The position numbers and the translations under genes are program-made. Positions 11,459-23,457 of a stretch of 64,000 bases of DNA are shown piece after piece (position 1 is the stretch's first letter; every line of letters begins with the position of its first letter). A model generated the notes under the pieces. That model saw only the letters and a program-made list of their open reading frames with translations, was not told where the DNA came from and searched no databases. This DNA comes from Adiantum capillus-veneris (Eukaryota > Streptophyta > Polypodiopsida > Polypodiales > Pteridaceae), in the NCBI GenBank assembly GCA_014529385.2, contig CM043950.1:151158945-151222944 (forward strand), in the 5' to 3' direction.

Positions 11459-12235
11459 CAACATACGAATTCACATGGAAGATCAAAGTGAAGAATCAGT
11501 GACGATTGGAGTTACACATTTTCCACGTTTTTCCAAAATGGTCACGTATTGTGAATTCCTGATTTATTTTAAGCCATTGTAATATTTTAATGTGTTAGGG
11601 GATCAATGGAAGTTCCAAGCTGTAAAGAATAGGTCAGTTACTATGCTTAGGTTACAGATTTAGTAAGTGGTGGAGCCGTAAAGGCCTTGGGTGCCCGGAT
11701 ATTGCATATTTTTACCCTAGGTATATAAGGGAGTGTAAAATAAATTAAGGTTCTCAAGCTCATTTGTTGAGAGCACTCTTTGGTGAGATCTCTTGAGGTG
11801 TGTGGCTATGGAGTCCTTGAGCTTCTCCTTGCTCATGAGACTTGATTAACACTAATCAATGATTCATTCTCTTTCACTACACCTCTCTCATGCTTCTTTT
11901 GGTTGCCTATGATGCTTAGATTAGCTAGATCTTCACTAATTAGTGGTTAATCCCTCTTTAATCTTGTGTAATTGCCCTCTTTTTTTTGTGTGCATGTAGG
12001 TTTGATTGGAGTGTGGTGCTCAATAGATCTATTTGTGTGCGCTTGCGATTAGTATGTTGTATGATATGATTAGTGTTGTGTGTGTGCTTGCGATTAGTAT
12101 GTTGTATGATATTATTAGTGTTGTGTGTGTCTTGCAATCATAGTGTGTGTGATTGGGTTGACTAGAGGTGAGGAGAAGTGGATGTGGAGATTTCCCTTCA
12201 CTGTGCTTAGCTCCTCCGTAGGCCAAGAAGCTCAT
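11459..12235 (+). repeat. LTR-A, left part (split by element E)
   Basis: Matches the LTR at 49013-49930 and, in reverse, 45971-46895. Homology starts near ACATACGAATT (11461). A TATA-like box, GTATATAAGG, lies at 11721-11730. The copy breaks at CTCAT (12231-12235), where element E is inserted, and resumes at 24060 to end GACCCCCAACA at 24205. The first ~60 bases of the LTR seen in the other copies are missing or too diverged here. Confidence 0.85.
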
Positions 12236-12400
12236 TGTTAACCCTCACGGCTCACGGACACCCCATCACCTACGACGGACATGTATTATGTATTTGGTAG
12301 AGTCAGGTACCGGGCTTGTCGGACCAATAGGAAAAGGGTAAGAGTGATCGCTGATGAGAGGCGCACTCTAACTGGGACATTCAAGGGATTAGTGGGCCAC
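12236..12400 (+). repeat. Truncated 5' LTR of element E
   Basis: About 165 bases match the first 165 of the 3' LTR (23458-23622) with only a few differences. After that the two diverge completely, so roughly 437 bases of LTR, including its TATA box, and the primer site are missing from the 5' side. Confidence 0.88.
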
Positions 12401-12887
12401 ACTAAAATTTTGATCGGGATCGGGATCATTTCCCCAAGCCCAAGCCCAAGCCCAAGCCCAAGCCCAAGCCTCGGCCTCAGTCCTCAGTCTTATGATATAT
12501 ACTAGACTCACTCTTATATATATACCCTACTCCCTCAAGAGGGAATGAGAGCATGTGGGGCAAGTCCTCCACCCTCCTCCCTTCTCTTCCCACTTGCACC
12601 CTTAGACTTTTTAATTTGGGCTTAGTTCCCTACTAGAAATTGACGGTTTTAGGGATTCCGAGGGCATAAAGTGACCAAACGGAGGGCTGTAAAGCACGAC
12701 ACGTCCCTCTGATCGAGACGCTCGTTTTGAGCTATCATACGTTCTATTCTATAGCTGGGTCAAAAAAAAGGACCAAAAAATAAATAAATAAATAAATAAG
12801 AAAAGACTTGGGTTGCAAAACACCCAAAATTACTAGGTGAGCAGCCTTTACGGGCCCTCACTGACACTTCTAGGGGATCCAAGTCAT
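12401..12887 (+). other. Element E leader region with CCCAAG and AAAT microsatellites
   Basis: Non-coding. It holds a (CCCAAG)n tract at about 12434-12470, a TATATATATACCC promoter-like run near 12514, and an (AAAT)n tract at 12777-12800. No tRNA primer motif was found. Confidence 0.6.
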
Positions 12888-15539
12888 ATGAACCTACGAT
12901 CTAGACGAGTGTTAGAGCACGAGCATATTGGTAGTGACTCCATTTACGCGGGCACCCATTATTCCTTCACCCTAGGTTCTCGACCTTCGACCGAGACTCA
13001 AGGTAGCGCGACCCAAGATCCTCATATCGCGTCTAGTGATTCTTCCTCTGAATACGAAGTCATGGAGGGGTATCCTACACCAAACCCTGATAGTTCAAGT
13101 CAAGACATGCATGCCATGGGCCCACGGCCCGGGTCCAGCATGTTTAGCCGCTTAAAAGAGACCCTTAGTAGAGCTACTCGCTCCGAACATGCACTTAATG
13201 AAATAAATGAAGGGAGTGGGGAAGTAAATTCGTCATTCATGCCTAAAATGGACCCTATGCTTCTTGAGAGTGTGCATGTGAATGTTCCATCCACTGCACC
13301 TCCTGATCCTTTAGGACTATCTCTCTCTCTGAGGTTTTACTACCCGATGGTAGGAGTCTTACCGAAGTACAAGAGATTGAACGCTATATGCAAGCAACAA
13401 GGGAGAGGGAAATTGAGAACCTACGAAATCTAGAACAAAGTCGAGCCCTGAAAGCAAAGGCTCCTATGACAACAATCATGCCAGCCGAGCAACCAAGTGC
13501 TCCCAAGGTAGCAGTCACGGAGGGGCAAGCTATGGGGAGCAATAATGCTTCCACTTCAAGGGAAACCTCCAGCACGCCAGGCCTAGATGGGATATTCCTA
13601 AACAAAAATTGGGAGTATGACCTACAAGCAGAAGCTTTAACTGATCGATACACAGGACACACCTATTCATGTGGGTTGGTTAGATGTTCTACAATCCACA
13701 TCGGGTGCTACTAGCATAGATGAGCAACAACAGAAAGTCTGTGATGTCCTCCATAGGATTGTCGAGTTAGAAAGACAGAACACAGGGATCAACATGCCTT
13801 CAACATGCCTAATGAGATTCTTGGATACGAGAAAGGCCAACCAACCAACCCTGTCATAAATGGAGACTCCCTCAGTGAGCCCCATTGATCCTCCATATGT
13901 TGTTTCGCCAGGAGCCTCAGTACAATCAGAGCCCACAAGTGACAGCTTTACCTTCCCAGATCTAGCTCATCTTTCTCTTAATGACACTACGGCTACCATG
14001 CATATCCCAATGGTGAGCATGACAAGAAGTACACCATGGAGTTCATTTGTTAACACGGCGCCGATGCCTAGTAGCACAGTGCCCCCAACTATACCTACAT
14101 GTATGTATCAATCATGTACACCTGTCGTACCTCAGCCTCATGTAGCTCCTCCTACACCTCCGATTATTCCAAGAGCTTACAATCCACAATGGAATTATCC
14201 AAGCTCTTATACAAGTGGAGCCATGCCATTTAATAATAACATGCCATATCAGGCACCCCCTATGCCTAGGGCCACGCTTGTAAACTTTGGACCAACTTTG
14301 GACCACCGTCTGGTACACCACCATACAAAATTTGGGACCCAAGAGCCGCGCGTATGTGAAGGCCAAGGCCAACTCCCATTTCACATGTGGTTCTAGGAGC
14401 ACATACACCCATTATACCTGCTCAAATAGGAGATTTGGCAGCATTTGCTCAAACAATCGGTCGCTCTATTGCGAAAAACATGGGTAGTGCACCTGATAGA
14501 GAGCGTAGGAGCAAGGCAGTTCAAGTAGCTAAGCTCACACAGAAATTCAGTGGAGACGGAGATGCTAGAAAGCATATGGAAGTCTTTGAACATGTGTGTG
14601 ATTCCTTGGAAGAGAACAATGAGCTACATAAGTGTAAGGCTTTGAGTTTGACCCTAAGCGGAAAGGCTGGAGATTGGTATAGAACCTTAAGAGTAGAAGA
14701 GAAAACGATCTACTCTACTCTTAGGAGACTGTTCTTAAAAGAATACATACGAGAGGGAGTACTTTGGGGTGTAGCCTCTCAGCTCCAGAAAGCCCAACGA
14801 GAAGAAGGTGAATCCGTGAGAGACTTCATTAGTCGCCTAAAGAATTTAAATTCTCGATGCAATCCAAACGAGCGATTCAACAACAACCAATTTCTCGATA
14901 GATTCATTAGGGGACTACGACATGAAAGTATCTATAATGGCCTAGTCATTAGAGGTATCACTACTTGGGAAGCAAGACATAGACTCTAGTATCACCTATG
15001 GAGTCGACATGCTTGAGGAGTGTCCCATGTACTATATGGAAGACCATTGGGGACAAATCAAACCGGTATATCAAGCTACTGCGCTAGCAGCAAGAGGCCA
15101 AAACATTAATAGTTTTGCCAGGAGACCACCTCTTCAGTGCTACGAATGTGGTGGACCACAGCGAGTAGCTGAGTGCCCCATTAGAATACAAAAGAATGCC
15201 GCACTAATGCAAACAAGTCAAGGGAGTGCATTGGCAATGCCAATACTCATTTGTAATCGTTGTGGCATAGATCATTTGATCGCACAGTGTCCTAACAATC
15301 CAAACGCACCGAAAATCACACCATTGAACATAATAGAGATCGTTGATGGGACACCACCAACTATAAACATAGCACCAATGAATGCACTCACACGGTCGAT
15401 GCTCCAAAAGCAAAATTACATCCTCGAAGAGAGAGATGCTGCATCCATTGGCCGAGCGAGAAAGAAGAAAACACAAAGAAAGAAATCCCTTAATGCTTCT
15501 AGCTCAAAACCTAGTTCAAAGACTAACATAGGGACATGA
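12888..15539 (+). pseudogene. gag: Element E gag (several frameshifts)
   Basis: The start chosen is ATG 12888 (MNLRSRRVLEHEH). The N-terminal part is Ser-rich. The frame is lost in a CT run near 13320-13333 and picked up in another frame (LTEVQEIERYMQATRERE). A Pro-rich linker (13860-14396) precedes the capsid-like gag domain at 14387-14989 (QFSGDGDARKHMEVFEHVCD, GKAGDWYRTL, QREEGESVRDFISRLKNL). Two degenerate zinc knuckles follow at about 15137-15300: CYECGGPQRVAEC, where the His is lacking, and CNRCGIDHLIAQC, one residue short. At least four frame changes show the coding region is dead. Confidence 0.8.
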
Positions 15540-15630
15540 TAGGATCCCATGTATATGAATGACCCTGAGGATGACTCAGATTCGATAGAGACCACGAAGA
15601 CCAAAACTATTACTACAAAGGAAAAAGGCA

Positions 15631-17343
15631 GTGAGGAGGATCACGAGAGGGAATCACGAAGAACACCAAGAGTATTCAAAGTTAAACTACCCAGTTGCGA
15701 ACCCCCAAGATAAGCCACGAGAGACAAAAAATGAGGATTGCAAGAGAAATATTGGAACCTATCCAAACCCAACAGTGGAAATTGAACGAGTCCAACAACT
15801 GAGGGGTTTGGTGGAAGAAACTCAACGAACATTAGAACCTAAACCCAAACACATCCAGATGTCGGACACAGTGTTTCCCACACAAGTTCAACCTCACAAT
15901 AACTACAGGCCGTTAGCTATACCCAGTATCATTTGGGAAGAGAGTGAGGGTAGGACATCTGAAAGTGGACGCACACCTTTCCTACTAGAGAGAATGTTTG
16001 GTGAGGGAATACCAGACCCCCTAGAGGAAGTGGAGATTCCATCTTCACTATTCTCTTGTCAGGGTCCTACGTCCCACAAGATGCCATTAAATGTTACCAA
16101 ATTGATGGATTTCATGTCTTCAGAAGTTAGAACCACCATCATGTCCAAACTATATAAAGACCCCGAGCTAGTCTCAGCTCTTCGAGCCTTCCTCAATGGA
16201 GAATTACAGGCCGGATTACCACAGTTTGCACATATGAACAAACCTGACTCAGTAATGAATGATGAGGAGCATTTAGCACCACCATCTGACCTGATGGGAC
16301 ATGAATCTGTAATTGAAGTACCCGTTAACAAGTTGGGGCAATACTTTGAAGGTGATGAATCTAATGCTACTCTACCAATCACTACTAAAGGATTAACTGT
16401 AAAGGGGGTCCTTGACGGTGGTGCGGGAGTCAGCATGGTGACAAAGAGTTGTTGGGAGTCTATGGGGCGGCCTCACCTTGAAGCCACAAGCGTAGTGGTA
16501 AAAATGGCTAATGGATCTATTGTTACGACTATTGGAATGCTTAAGGATCTCAGGATCAAGGTCTTGGGACACAAGGTAAGGCAGACTTTCATTGCTATGG
16601 ATTTTTCCAAGCATCTTATGTCATTTGAGATGATCTTAGGGCGTCCAATCATGAGGGAAGCAAAAATGGTGCATGACTGGTCCAAAAACCACGTCTACTT
16701 ACAGTTCCAAGACTCTGTCATTCGAGTTGATCTTTTAAGTGGTCGAACGCATCCTCTAGGAAATAAATTCATCATTGATAATCGATTAGACACAACAATT
16801 CACTCAGCTCCATTACAGTATTGTTACACGTGTAACGAAGATATGGATATTGGGGAGAACTCTCCTTATATGGATATCCTACCCGGAATGGCTGAGTCAG
16901 ACAATGTCGATTGGGTACACCTAGCGGCATCTATAGATACATGGGGAGCTAGAGGAACAACCTGGGTAACACCAGATGGGGAAGAGATACCACACATTGC
17001 ACCAGTAAACATGTTAGGTGTAGCGCATGTAACATCCGATGATAAGAAAGAGGCACACCTACCTGAGAGTGAAAGCGATGATTCCTCAAAGGCTTCAGGC
17101 CAATACACATCAGAAACAGAGTCTCAGGGAGAAATGGATTCAGAACCTGAGGAAACATCGAGTGAGCCAAGTATAGAAACTGAACACTCAAGGTCTAGTA
17201 CGACCATTTTTGGTAATTTATATGAGAGTGAAGAAGATACAAGCGAAGACCTATCAAGTGAGTCGAGTTCAAACATTACCAAAATCAAAACCTTAACAAG
17301 AAACAAAGGTCATATAAGAGACGACGATATCGAGCAAATGTGA
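15631..17343 (+). pseudogene. Element E linker and retropepsin-like protease
   Basis: One open frame of about 570 codons. The first 245 residues are a linker without recognised domain. A retropepsin pattern follows near 16390-16720: KGVLDGGAGVSMVTKSC as active site and MILGRPIMREAKM as the C-terminal LG motif. The tail is acidic and Ser-rich (residues ~470-560). In the other frame, 17337-17666 reads on towards RT with TAG near 17510 and TAA near 17597, so gag-pro and pol are now separated by stops. Confidence 0.75.
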
Positions 17344-17666
17344 GAGCTAGGATAAACAAGGAAAGATCTACTGCAGAATGGCTTAGCTATCTAGGGACAT
17401 GTGATGCTCATCGAAATCTAGTAGACAATTGGGGTGAACATCTCCAGAGTGTCATGTGGTGCAACCCGCAACCCATTGACCTCGCTCAATTGGAGGTTAC
17501 AGAGCCGAAATAGAGTCGAACTATAAGAAGACGTCAAAACCGAGAGTTAGCACAACAACAAAAGGAGGCAGAACTAAAAAAAAGGTCCCCGTCAGGATAA
17601 GAGCCTGCTGACCTACATACGTCTCTTGAACATTTTAAATCTTATACCACGGGGGAGCGAAATGTT

Positions 17667-20238
17667 GTGTATGCCAAAGCCCAACGAATACCTACCAATG
17701 GAAGCAGTGGAGTCTATGATGGTCCAGCGGTAGTTAAAGAGATAGAATTAGCAGAACCAGGTGAGGAGTCTAAACTAGTCTTTATTGCTCAAGACCTTAC
17801 CGAAACTGAAGAGGCTGTACTTAAGGAGCTCCTCAAGGAATACAAAGATATCTTTGCTTGGACATATCATGACATGAAGGGCGTTCCACCTTCTGTGGTG
17901 CAACAAACAATTCCCATGATCAACACCGCTAAACCCGTCCAGCAACGACCCTATCCAATGAATCCTAAGTACGCCAAAATTGTACAAGAGGAGATTGAAA
18001 AACTTATCCAATGTGGATTCATATACCCTATTGAGCACTCAGAATGGGTTTCTCCAATAGTCATTGTGCCAAAAAAGAATGGGAAACTAAGAGTGTGCGT
18101 GGACCTCAAGAAAGTTAATGCAGCCACTAGGAGAGATCATTATCCCTTGCCATATTCAGAACATGTGCTTGAAAGAGTCGCGGGCAAGGAAGCTTATAGC
18201 TTTTTAGATGGGTACTCTGGTTACAATCAAATCACAATTGCATTAGAGGACCAAGCTAAAACTTCTTTTATCACAGATTTTGGAGTGTTTGCATTTCATG
18301 TTATGGCTTTTGGCTTAACGAATGCCCCTGCTACATTCCAACGATTAATAAACACTGCGTTTAAAGAATTTCTAAGGGAGTTTTGTGAAGCTTTCCTAGA
18401 CGACCTTTGTGTTTATTCTTCTTGGGAGAAGCATTTGTTATATCTACGAAAAATATTTGAAAGGTACAGATTTTATCGCATCTCATTGAACCCTTTCAAA
18501 TGCCAATTCTGGGTTAAGCATGGAGTCATTCTAGGGCATATAGTGTCCAAGAACGGGATATCCACAGATGAGAGTAAGATTAAAGCCATTGCCGACTTGC
18601 CACCACCTACTAACTATAAAGGAGTTCAAAGATTTATGGGCCATGTTGGTTATTATCGAAGGTTTATTTTAAACTTTGCCGGGATAGCGCGTCCATTGTA
18701 CAAGCTTCTTATCGAGTTTCACTGGACGGAAGAATGTCATCAATCTTATGAGTTATTAAAGAAGGCCCTAACAAGTGCTCCAATCCTACGAACACCTGAT
18801 TGGAATGTACCTTTTCATGTGCATATTGATGCATCAAATTTTGCTATTGGGTGTGTACTAACTCAACCAAGAGAACATAAATTGGACTACCCTATTAGCT
18901 TTGCAAGTCGCCAATTAAATGATGCCGAGATGAACTACACTACTACAGAGCGCGAAGGTCTAGCTATGATTTACGCAGTAAAGAAATTTCGCTATTACCT
19001 TCTTGCTACCAAGTTTGTGTTTTATGTTGATCATCAAGAATTGCTATATTTGGTAAACAAGCCGTGTTCCACAGGTCGAATTACACGATGGTTGTTAATT
19101 CTTCTTGAGTTTGACTTCACCGTTGTTGTGAGGCCTAGGAGGAAACATGTCATGGTGGATCATTTATCTCGTATCCCTAATGGCAAAGCTCCTACGGGGG
19201 TTGATGATGAATTGCCTGATACTCTTTTGTTCATTGTTGAGACAATGCCTGAATGGAGTGAAAAGATTGTTAACTTCTTAGTTAATGGTTTTCCACCCAA
19301 AGAACTGCGAAAAGATATAGCTCGAAAATTAATCAAGGAATGCGAACCCTATTGCTTACTGGCTGGAACTCTCTATAAGAGAGGAAAAGATGATGTTCTT
19401 AGACACTGTGCCCACGAGGATGATTATTTATATATTCTACAAGAGGCACACATGGGCGTAGCTGGTGGTCACTTTTCAGGAAAGTTGACTGCTCGAAAGA
19501 TCTTACAGTCAGGCTATTGGTGGCCCACTCTGTTTAAGGATGCATCACTTTTTGCAAAGGGATGTGATGAATGTCAATGCTTTATGGGCTTATCGTACCG
19601 CGTATAAAGTTGCTATTAATTACACACCGTTTAAGATGGTGTATGGCCAAGAAGCAGTTATGCCATGGGAGTTTGTCATTCCTAGTCTTCGAGTAGCTTC
19701 TCAAGAAGGTTGGGATGGTAACCCCTTAGTGGAGCGATTATATATCCTGGAAAGGCTAGATGAAGAAAGGCAATTAGCTGTGCGAAATGCTCTAGTGGAG
19801 AAGGATAGGAGAAAGAAGTGGTTTGATAGCCATTTAAAGGATAAAGACATCAAGGTTGGTGATAAAGTTCTTATGTACGGGGTACGTAATGAAAAGAAGA
19901 AATTGAAATACGTTGGTAAGGGACCATATCGAGTGTGTGAAATTACTCCGCAAGGTACCATTCGTGTGGAGACTCTAGATGGAGTTGAAACCATTGGATT
20001 CCTTAATGGGAGTAAATTCAAAAGATATTATGATCCTCTAAGCCAGGAAGAGTTGCAAGCCATCCATCAAAAGAAGGCTGCCAAGGAACAAGCAAAGCTC
20101 AAAAAAATCCAAGCAAGAGTTGAGGCTCGAGAACAACAACAACGTCTTAGACGCCAACGAGAGGCTAATCTGGGAATCACGCAAGCATTTTTTGAGGACA
20201 TAGATGATGACTCATTAGAATCTGAGCCACCCCTATGA
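17667..20238 (+). pseudogene. pol: Element E RT, RNase H and integrase lacking its catalytic core
   Basis: RT: GFIYPIEHSEWVSPIVIVPK, RVCVDLKKVN, YSFLDGYSGYNQI and the catalytic AFLDDLCVYS. RNase H: HVHIDASNFAIGCVL, TEREGLAMIYAVKKF, YVDHQELLYL. The integrase zinc finger is present (HMGVAGGHF, then GCDEC near 19557-19575). Directly afterwards the sequence jumps to the integrase C-terminal half (NALWAYRTAYKVAINYTPF), so the domain with the catalytic Asp-Asp and most of the DDE region is gone. The frame also changes between 19540 and 19607. The C-terminus is a Gln/Arg-rich coiled-coil-like tail with no chromodomain. TGA 20236-20238 closes it in the frame of the next ORF. Confidence 0.88.
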
Positions 20239-21288
20239 TACCCAATTGAGCTAAATAGCCCCTATGGAAAAGTACTATACAATGCCTTATTAGATACGGG
20301 AGCTAAACACAATTTTTTATCCTATGGAGTTTGGTGTCAATTAGGGAAACTGACCCTATCCCCGAGTACGATGCAAGTCAAGGGCATTAATAAAAAGAAA
20401 AATGCTATTCTTGGAGTCCTTCAGACCCCTATTGTCTATGACAATGGAAGCATAGTGCAGAGGTTTCTAGTCATGCCCGTGGGAGCTATGGAAGGCAATG
20501 TAAATCTGGGACGCACGTGGATGTTGTCAACCAAATGCACTATTGATTGGGATACTGGTAGTGTCACGACGCGATCACCGACTCTTACCCCTATCATTCA
20601 AGCAAAGTCATCTACGTTGCAAACTCTAGCAAAGTTGAAGGATAGCCAACATTCACAAGCCAAGGTGGTTAACGTGTCTTTGCCAGCTACCCATGAATCT
20701 AGCACTTCAACACTTGTAGTTGCAGCAAGCAGTAATATTGCAAGTACTCAACCTGCACGACCTAAGAGTACATATCAATGGGTCCCCAAGGCCTTACTTC
20801 CAACTACCTCAATCCTCCCATCCATTCCAAGAAAAAATTTCCCGGTAAAACCAAGAGCGCGCCCTAGGAGAGTCAAGACCAAATCACGATGGATTCCAAA
20901 ACAACTATTAGAAGCCCAAGGCTACTATGATGGAAATGAGCAAATTTGGGTACCTAAACGTAAAATGTGTCCTTCCCTATCGACAACAAACCCATATGAG
21001 TCAAACAGTGTAACGCTAAAGCCAATGGCAAACCGTGGGAAGGGAAAGATCACAGAATGCTACACACCTAGTCCAGAGCTAGTTTGGGCTCCATGGCAAA
21101 ACCAATTTATTCCACCTAGCTCAGGAAGGGAGGAGTTTCATGAAGCTTCTAGATCCTCATGTAATACATCCATAGAGGTAAAAGCTTCTACACAGCCTCC
21201 ATCTATAGTAATGGACCTCCATGAAGCTACAAAAGAATCCACACCTCCCACTGTTCAAGAATCACCTGATGAACCACTTCAAGTTTGA
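20239..21288 (+). CDS. Second retropepsin-like ORF downstream of integrase
   Basis: Same frame as the integrase tail, separated from it only by TGA 20236-20238. The first ATG is 20371, but the protease-like part begins upstream of it. Residues read from 20239 give NALLDTGAKHNFLSYGVW (about 20281-20334), a D-T-G active site, followed by FLVMPVG and NLGRTWMLSTKCTIDW, which resemble the flap/LG-W end of retropepsins. The rest (about 20600-21288) is a Ser/Thr/Pro-rich linker with a recurring Trp motif: QWVPKALL, RWIPKQLLEAQGYY, IWVPKRKM, VWAPWQNQF. This is additional to the upstream DGGA protease at about 16400. Possible roles are an accessory protease or a captured aspartic-protease-like protein; function unknown. 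It stays open over 350 codons while neighbours are frameshifted. Confidence 0.6.
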   Translation, partial: YPIELNSPYGKVLYNALLDTGAKHNFLSYGVWCQLGKLTLSPSTMQVKGINKKKNAILGVLQTPIVYDNGSIVQRFLVMPVGAMEGNVNLGRTWMLSTKCTIDWDTGSVTTRSPTLTPIIQAKSSTLQTLAKLKDSQHSQAKVVNVSLPATHESSTSTLVVAASSNIASTQPARPKSTYQWVPKALLPTTSILPSIPRKNFPVKPRARPRRVKTKSRWIPKQLLEAQGYYDGNEQIWVPKRKMCPSLSTTNPYESNSVTLKPMANRGKGKITECYTPSPELVWAPWQNQFIPPSSGREEFHEASRSSCNTSIEVKASTQPPSIVMDLHEATKESTPPTVQESPDEPLQV

Positions 21289-21350
21289 TCCTGGGAGAGT
21301 ACCTTACCACCCTTGCAACTTGACGAGGCACCTAGGGTAATAGAAAACTA

Positions 21351-21587
21351 TTGGCAAAAATCCTCACCTATTACCAACTGGAACAATTGGTTTCAAAGGG
21401 TGACGACATCATTTCAAACGGTATGATCTACCCAAGGAAGGGGGGATTGTTTGTGGATATCCATTATTCACTTGCTTCCCTCTCAACCTTTCTCCCTGAC
21501 CTCTTCATCTCCGATCTTAGGGAATGTATATATAAAGCCTTATACTCACAAAAACAAGATAAAAAAGTAAAAGAGCAAGAGCCATAA
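21351..21587 (+). other. Short unassigned ORF, element E
   Basis: An open frame of 79 codons without an ATG at its start (TTG), in a different frame from the protease-like ORF. It reads YYQLEQLVSKGDDIISNGMI onward. No domain recognised; it could be the frameshifted continuation of the previous ORF. Confidence 0.3.
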
Positions 21588-21672
21588 CACATATCATAAA
21601 AACAAATTATGCACAAGAACACGACCCTTGTAATATTTGCACTCTAACCATCATCTATTTGCGTGTACATAT

Positions 21673-22095
21673 ATGGCTAGTACGCTAGAGTCATCCACTC
21701 CTGCCTTGGTTGAGAGGTACCCTCATTACTTTTCACAAATATTTCACATGGTCTTTCCAGTGCTTGCATGTGAATGGGATTTGATAGGTACGCTAGCATG
21801 TGAGAGGAATTTTGAGGAGTTAGAATGGTTGATACGTCTCTTGACCACGTCTGATCCATACTTAGTAGAGAGCGTTTCTCCCATTGCACAAGCCTACCCT
21901 TTTGACCAAGATGACTATAGGCGTCTAGCGACCTTCTTAGTAAATATGGACACCTATGATGAAGAAGAAAATTTACACGACTACACGGATGGCACATATG
22001 GTCTCATGGATGATGACTTTGTTTATCTCGACGACGAAGACAGGAGTTTAGCCTTAGGGTTTTCCCCCAACCTCTACAATATCCTATTCCCTTGA
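21673..22095 (+). CDS. Small acidic ORF near the 3' end of element E
   Basis: 140 codons from ATG 21673 (MASTLESSTPALVERYPHYF). An upstream in-frame start at 21637 is possible but adds a non-conserved leader. It has a hydrophobic middle (FPVLACEWDLIGTLACE) and a strongly acidic C-terminal half (DEEENLHDYTDGTYGLMDDD). No family recognised. Its position behind the second protease-like ORF and before the 3' UTR suggests an accessory gene of this lineage, but a chance frame cannot be excluded. Confidence 0.4.
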   Translation: MASTLESSTPALVERYPHYFSQIFHMVFPVLACEWDLIGTLACERNFEELEWLIRLLTTSDPYLVESVSPIAQAYPFDQDDYRRLATFLVNMDTYDEEENLHDYTDGTYGLMDDDFVYLDDEDRSLALGFSPNLYNILFP

Positions 22096-23457
22096 CTCTC
22101 TAGGGGGAGTGCAAATAATTAGGTTAGGGTTCCTTATGTTTTTTGTTGTGTTCAATAAGTGTTGGTACCTTTTTCCACTAATGTGCCTCCTAGAGGTATT
22201 CCTTTTGTTTCCTAGTGTGTACAGGAGCGTGTTGCTATTGGTAGGATTTGGACCTTCATGGAATCTTTATCTCGACTCACTCTTCAAATCAAGCGCGACC
22301 ATCGACACAAACAGGTGTTTCTTGTCCATTAGCATTGCCCCTCATCTATGACTGTCAGCTTTAATTGTGATTGGTAGCCTAATATTCACCGCATTTGCTT
22401 AGTATCAAACATTTAATTCAATGTAATTTTTTGTCATAATCACTTGTCTAGGTTTAAAAATCAAGCAGTCCGATAAGCTTGTTTGACCAAGTTAGGTGTT
22501 AGAAATCTTCTCTTAATACCATGGGGAATGCCTTCCTAATAATCAATGGTTACTTAGGTTCTTAATCCGATTTAGGCAACATTCTGTGAATGTACTAGGG
22601 CTTTCTAGTGGTCTTGACCCTATTGACCTTTAGCTTAAGTATTATAAAGGGAGTTTACTAGTGTGATGAGCCTGGGGAGGTGTATCAGTGTTATATGACC
22701 CCCCAAAGTTACAAAATTAAAATGCTGAATATGAACAAACAAAAAATCAAAGTGCCACACTGTAAAACCTTAAGCTGGAAGAGAAATCTCAGCTTGATTT
22801 GGTACTTCACTCACATGTATTGCCTATGGTACTAGAGCCCTAGAGGTTCCCAGTATGGGTGCTTTTACTTGAAAAGCAAAAAACCCAAGGCATACATAAA
22901 TAAGCACACACATCAAAATTGAATCACTGTGAAAAGACTTTGGGGGGTCAAAGAAAAAGTAATCAGTCAGGCAATGATTTCATGAGAAATTCCTTTTATG
23001 GTAGCTTAACTACAAGGTCTTCTAGATATAGCCTCTAGTCAGCCCTCGAACATGAATACTTGGCTCTCGCGATTAAACAACTTAATTGACCACACAAAAT
23101 TAAGAAGCTTACCCATCATATTAATATTCGATCTCTAGTTCCTTTCGACCATCAAATTAGCGACCCAAGACTTGTTTAATTTTTTACCTTTACATCTGTT
23201 TATGCATTTGATTACATTGCAATTTAATGTTCATTGCTGACAAATTGTTTGAAATTCTTTTACCAATCAATTTTTCTACCTAAAACTGCATATTCTTTTT
23301 AATCACTTATGAGAATGCAATTACTGTGCCAATGTTGTTTGATTTTGCACTGACTGAAGAAGGCTAAGGACATTCATCTCAAATGCTCTTCCACCTCGAC
23401 GAACGAGCTTCAACTCAATAGCTTCCAAGGACGGAATCTACATCAGGAAGGGGGGCA
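22096..23457 (+). other. Element E 3' UTR and polypurine tract
   Basis: About 1.36 kb without a convincing gene. A purine run (CTAGGGGGAGTGCAAA, 22101-22116) follows the last ORF. The true polypurine tract is AGGAAGGGGGGCA at 23445-23457, directly before the 3' LTR. Confidence 0.7.
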
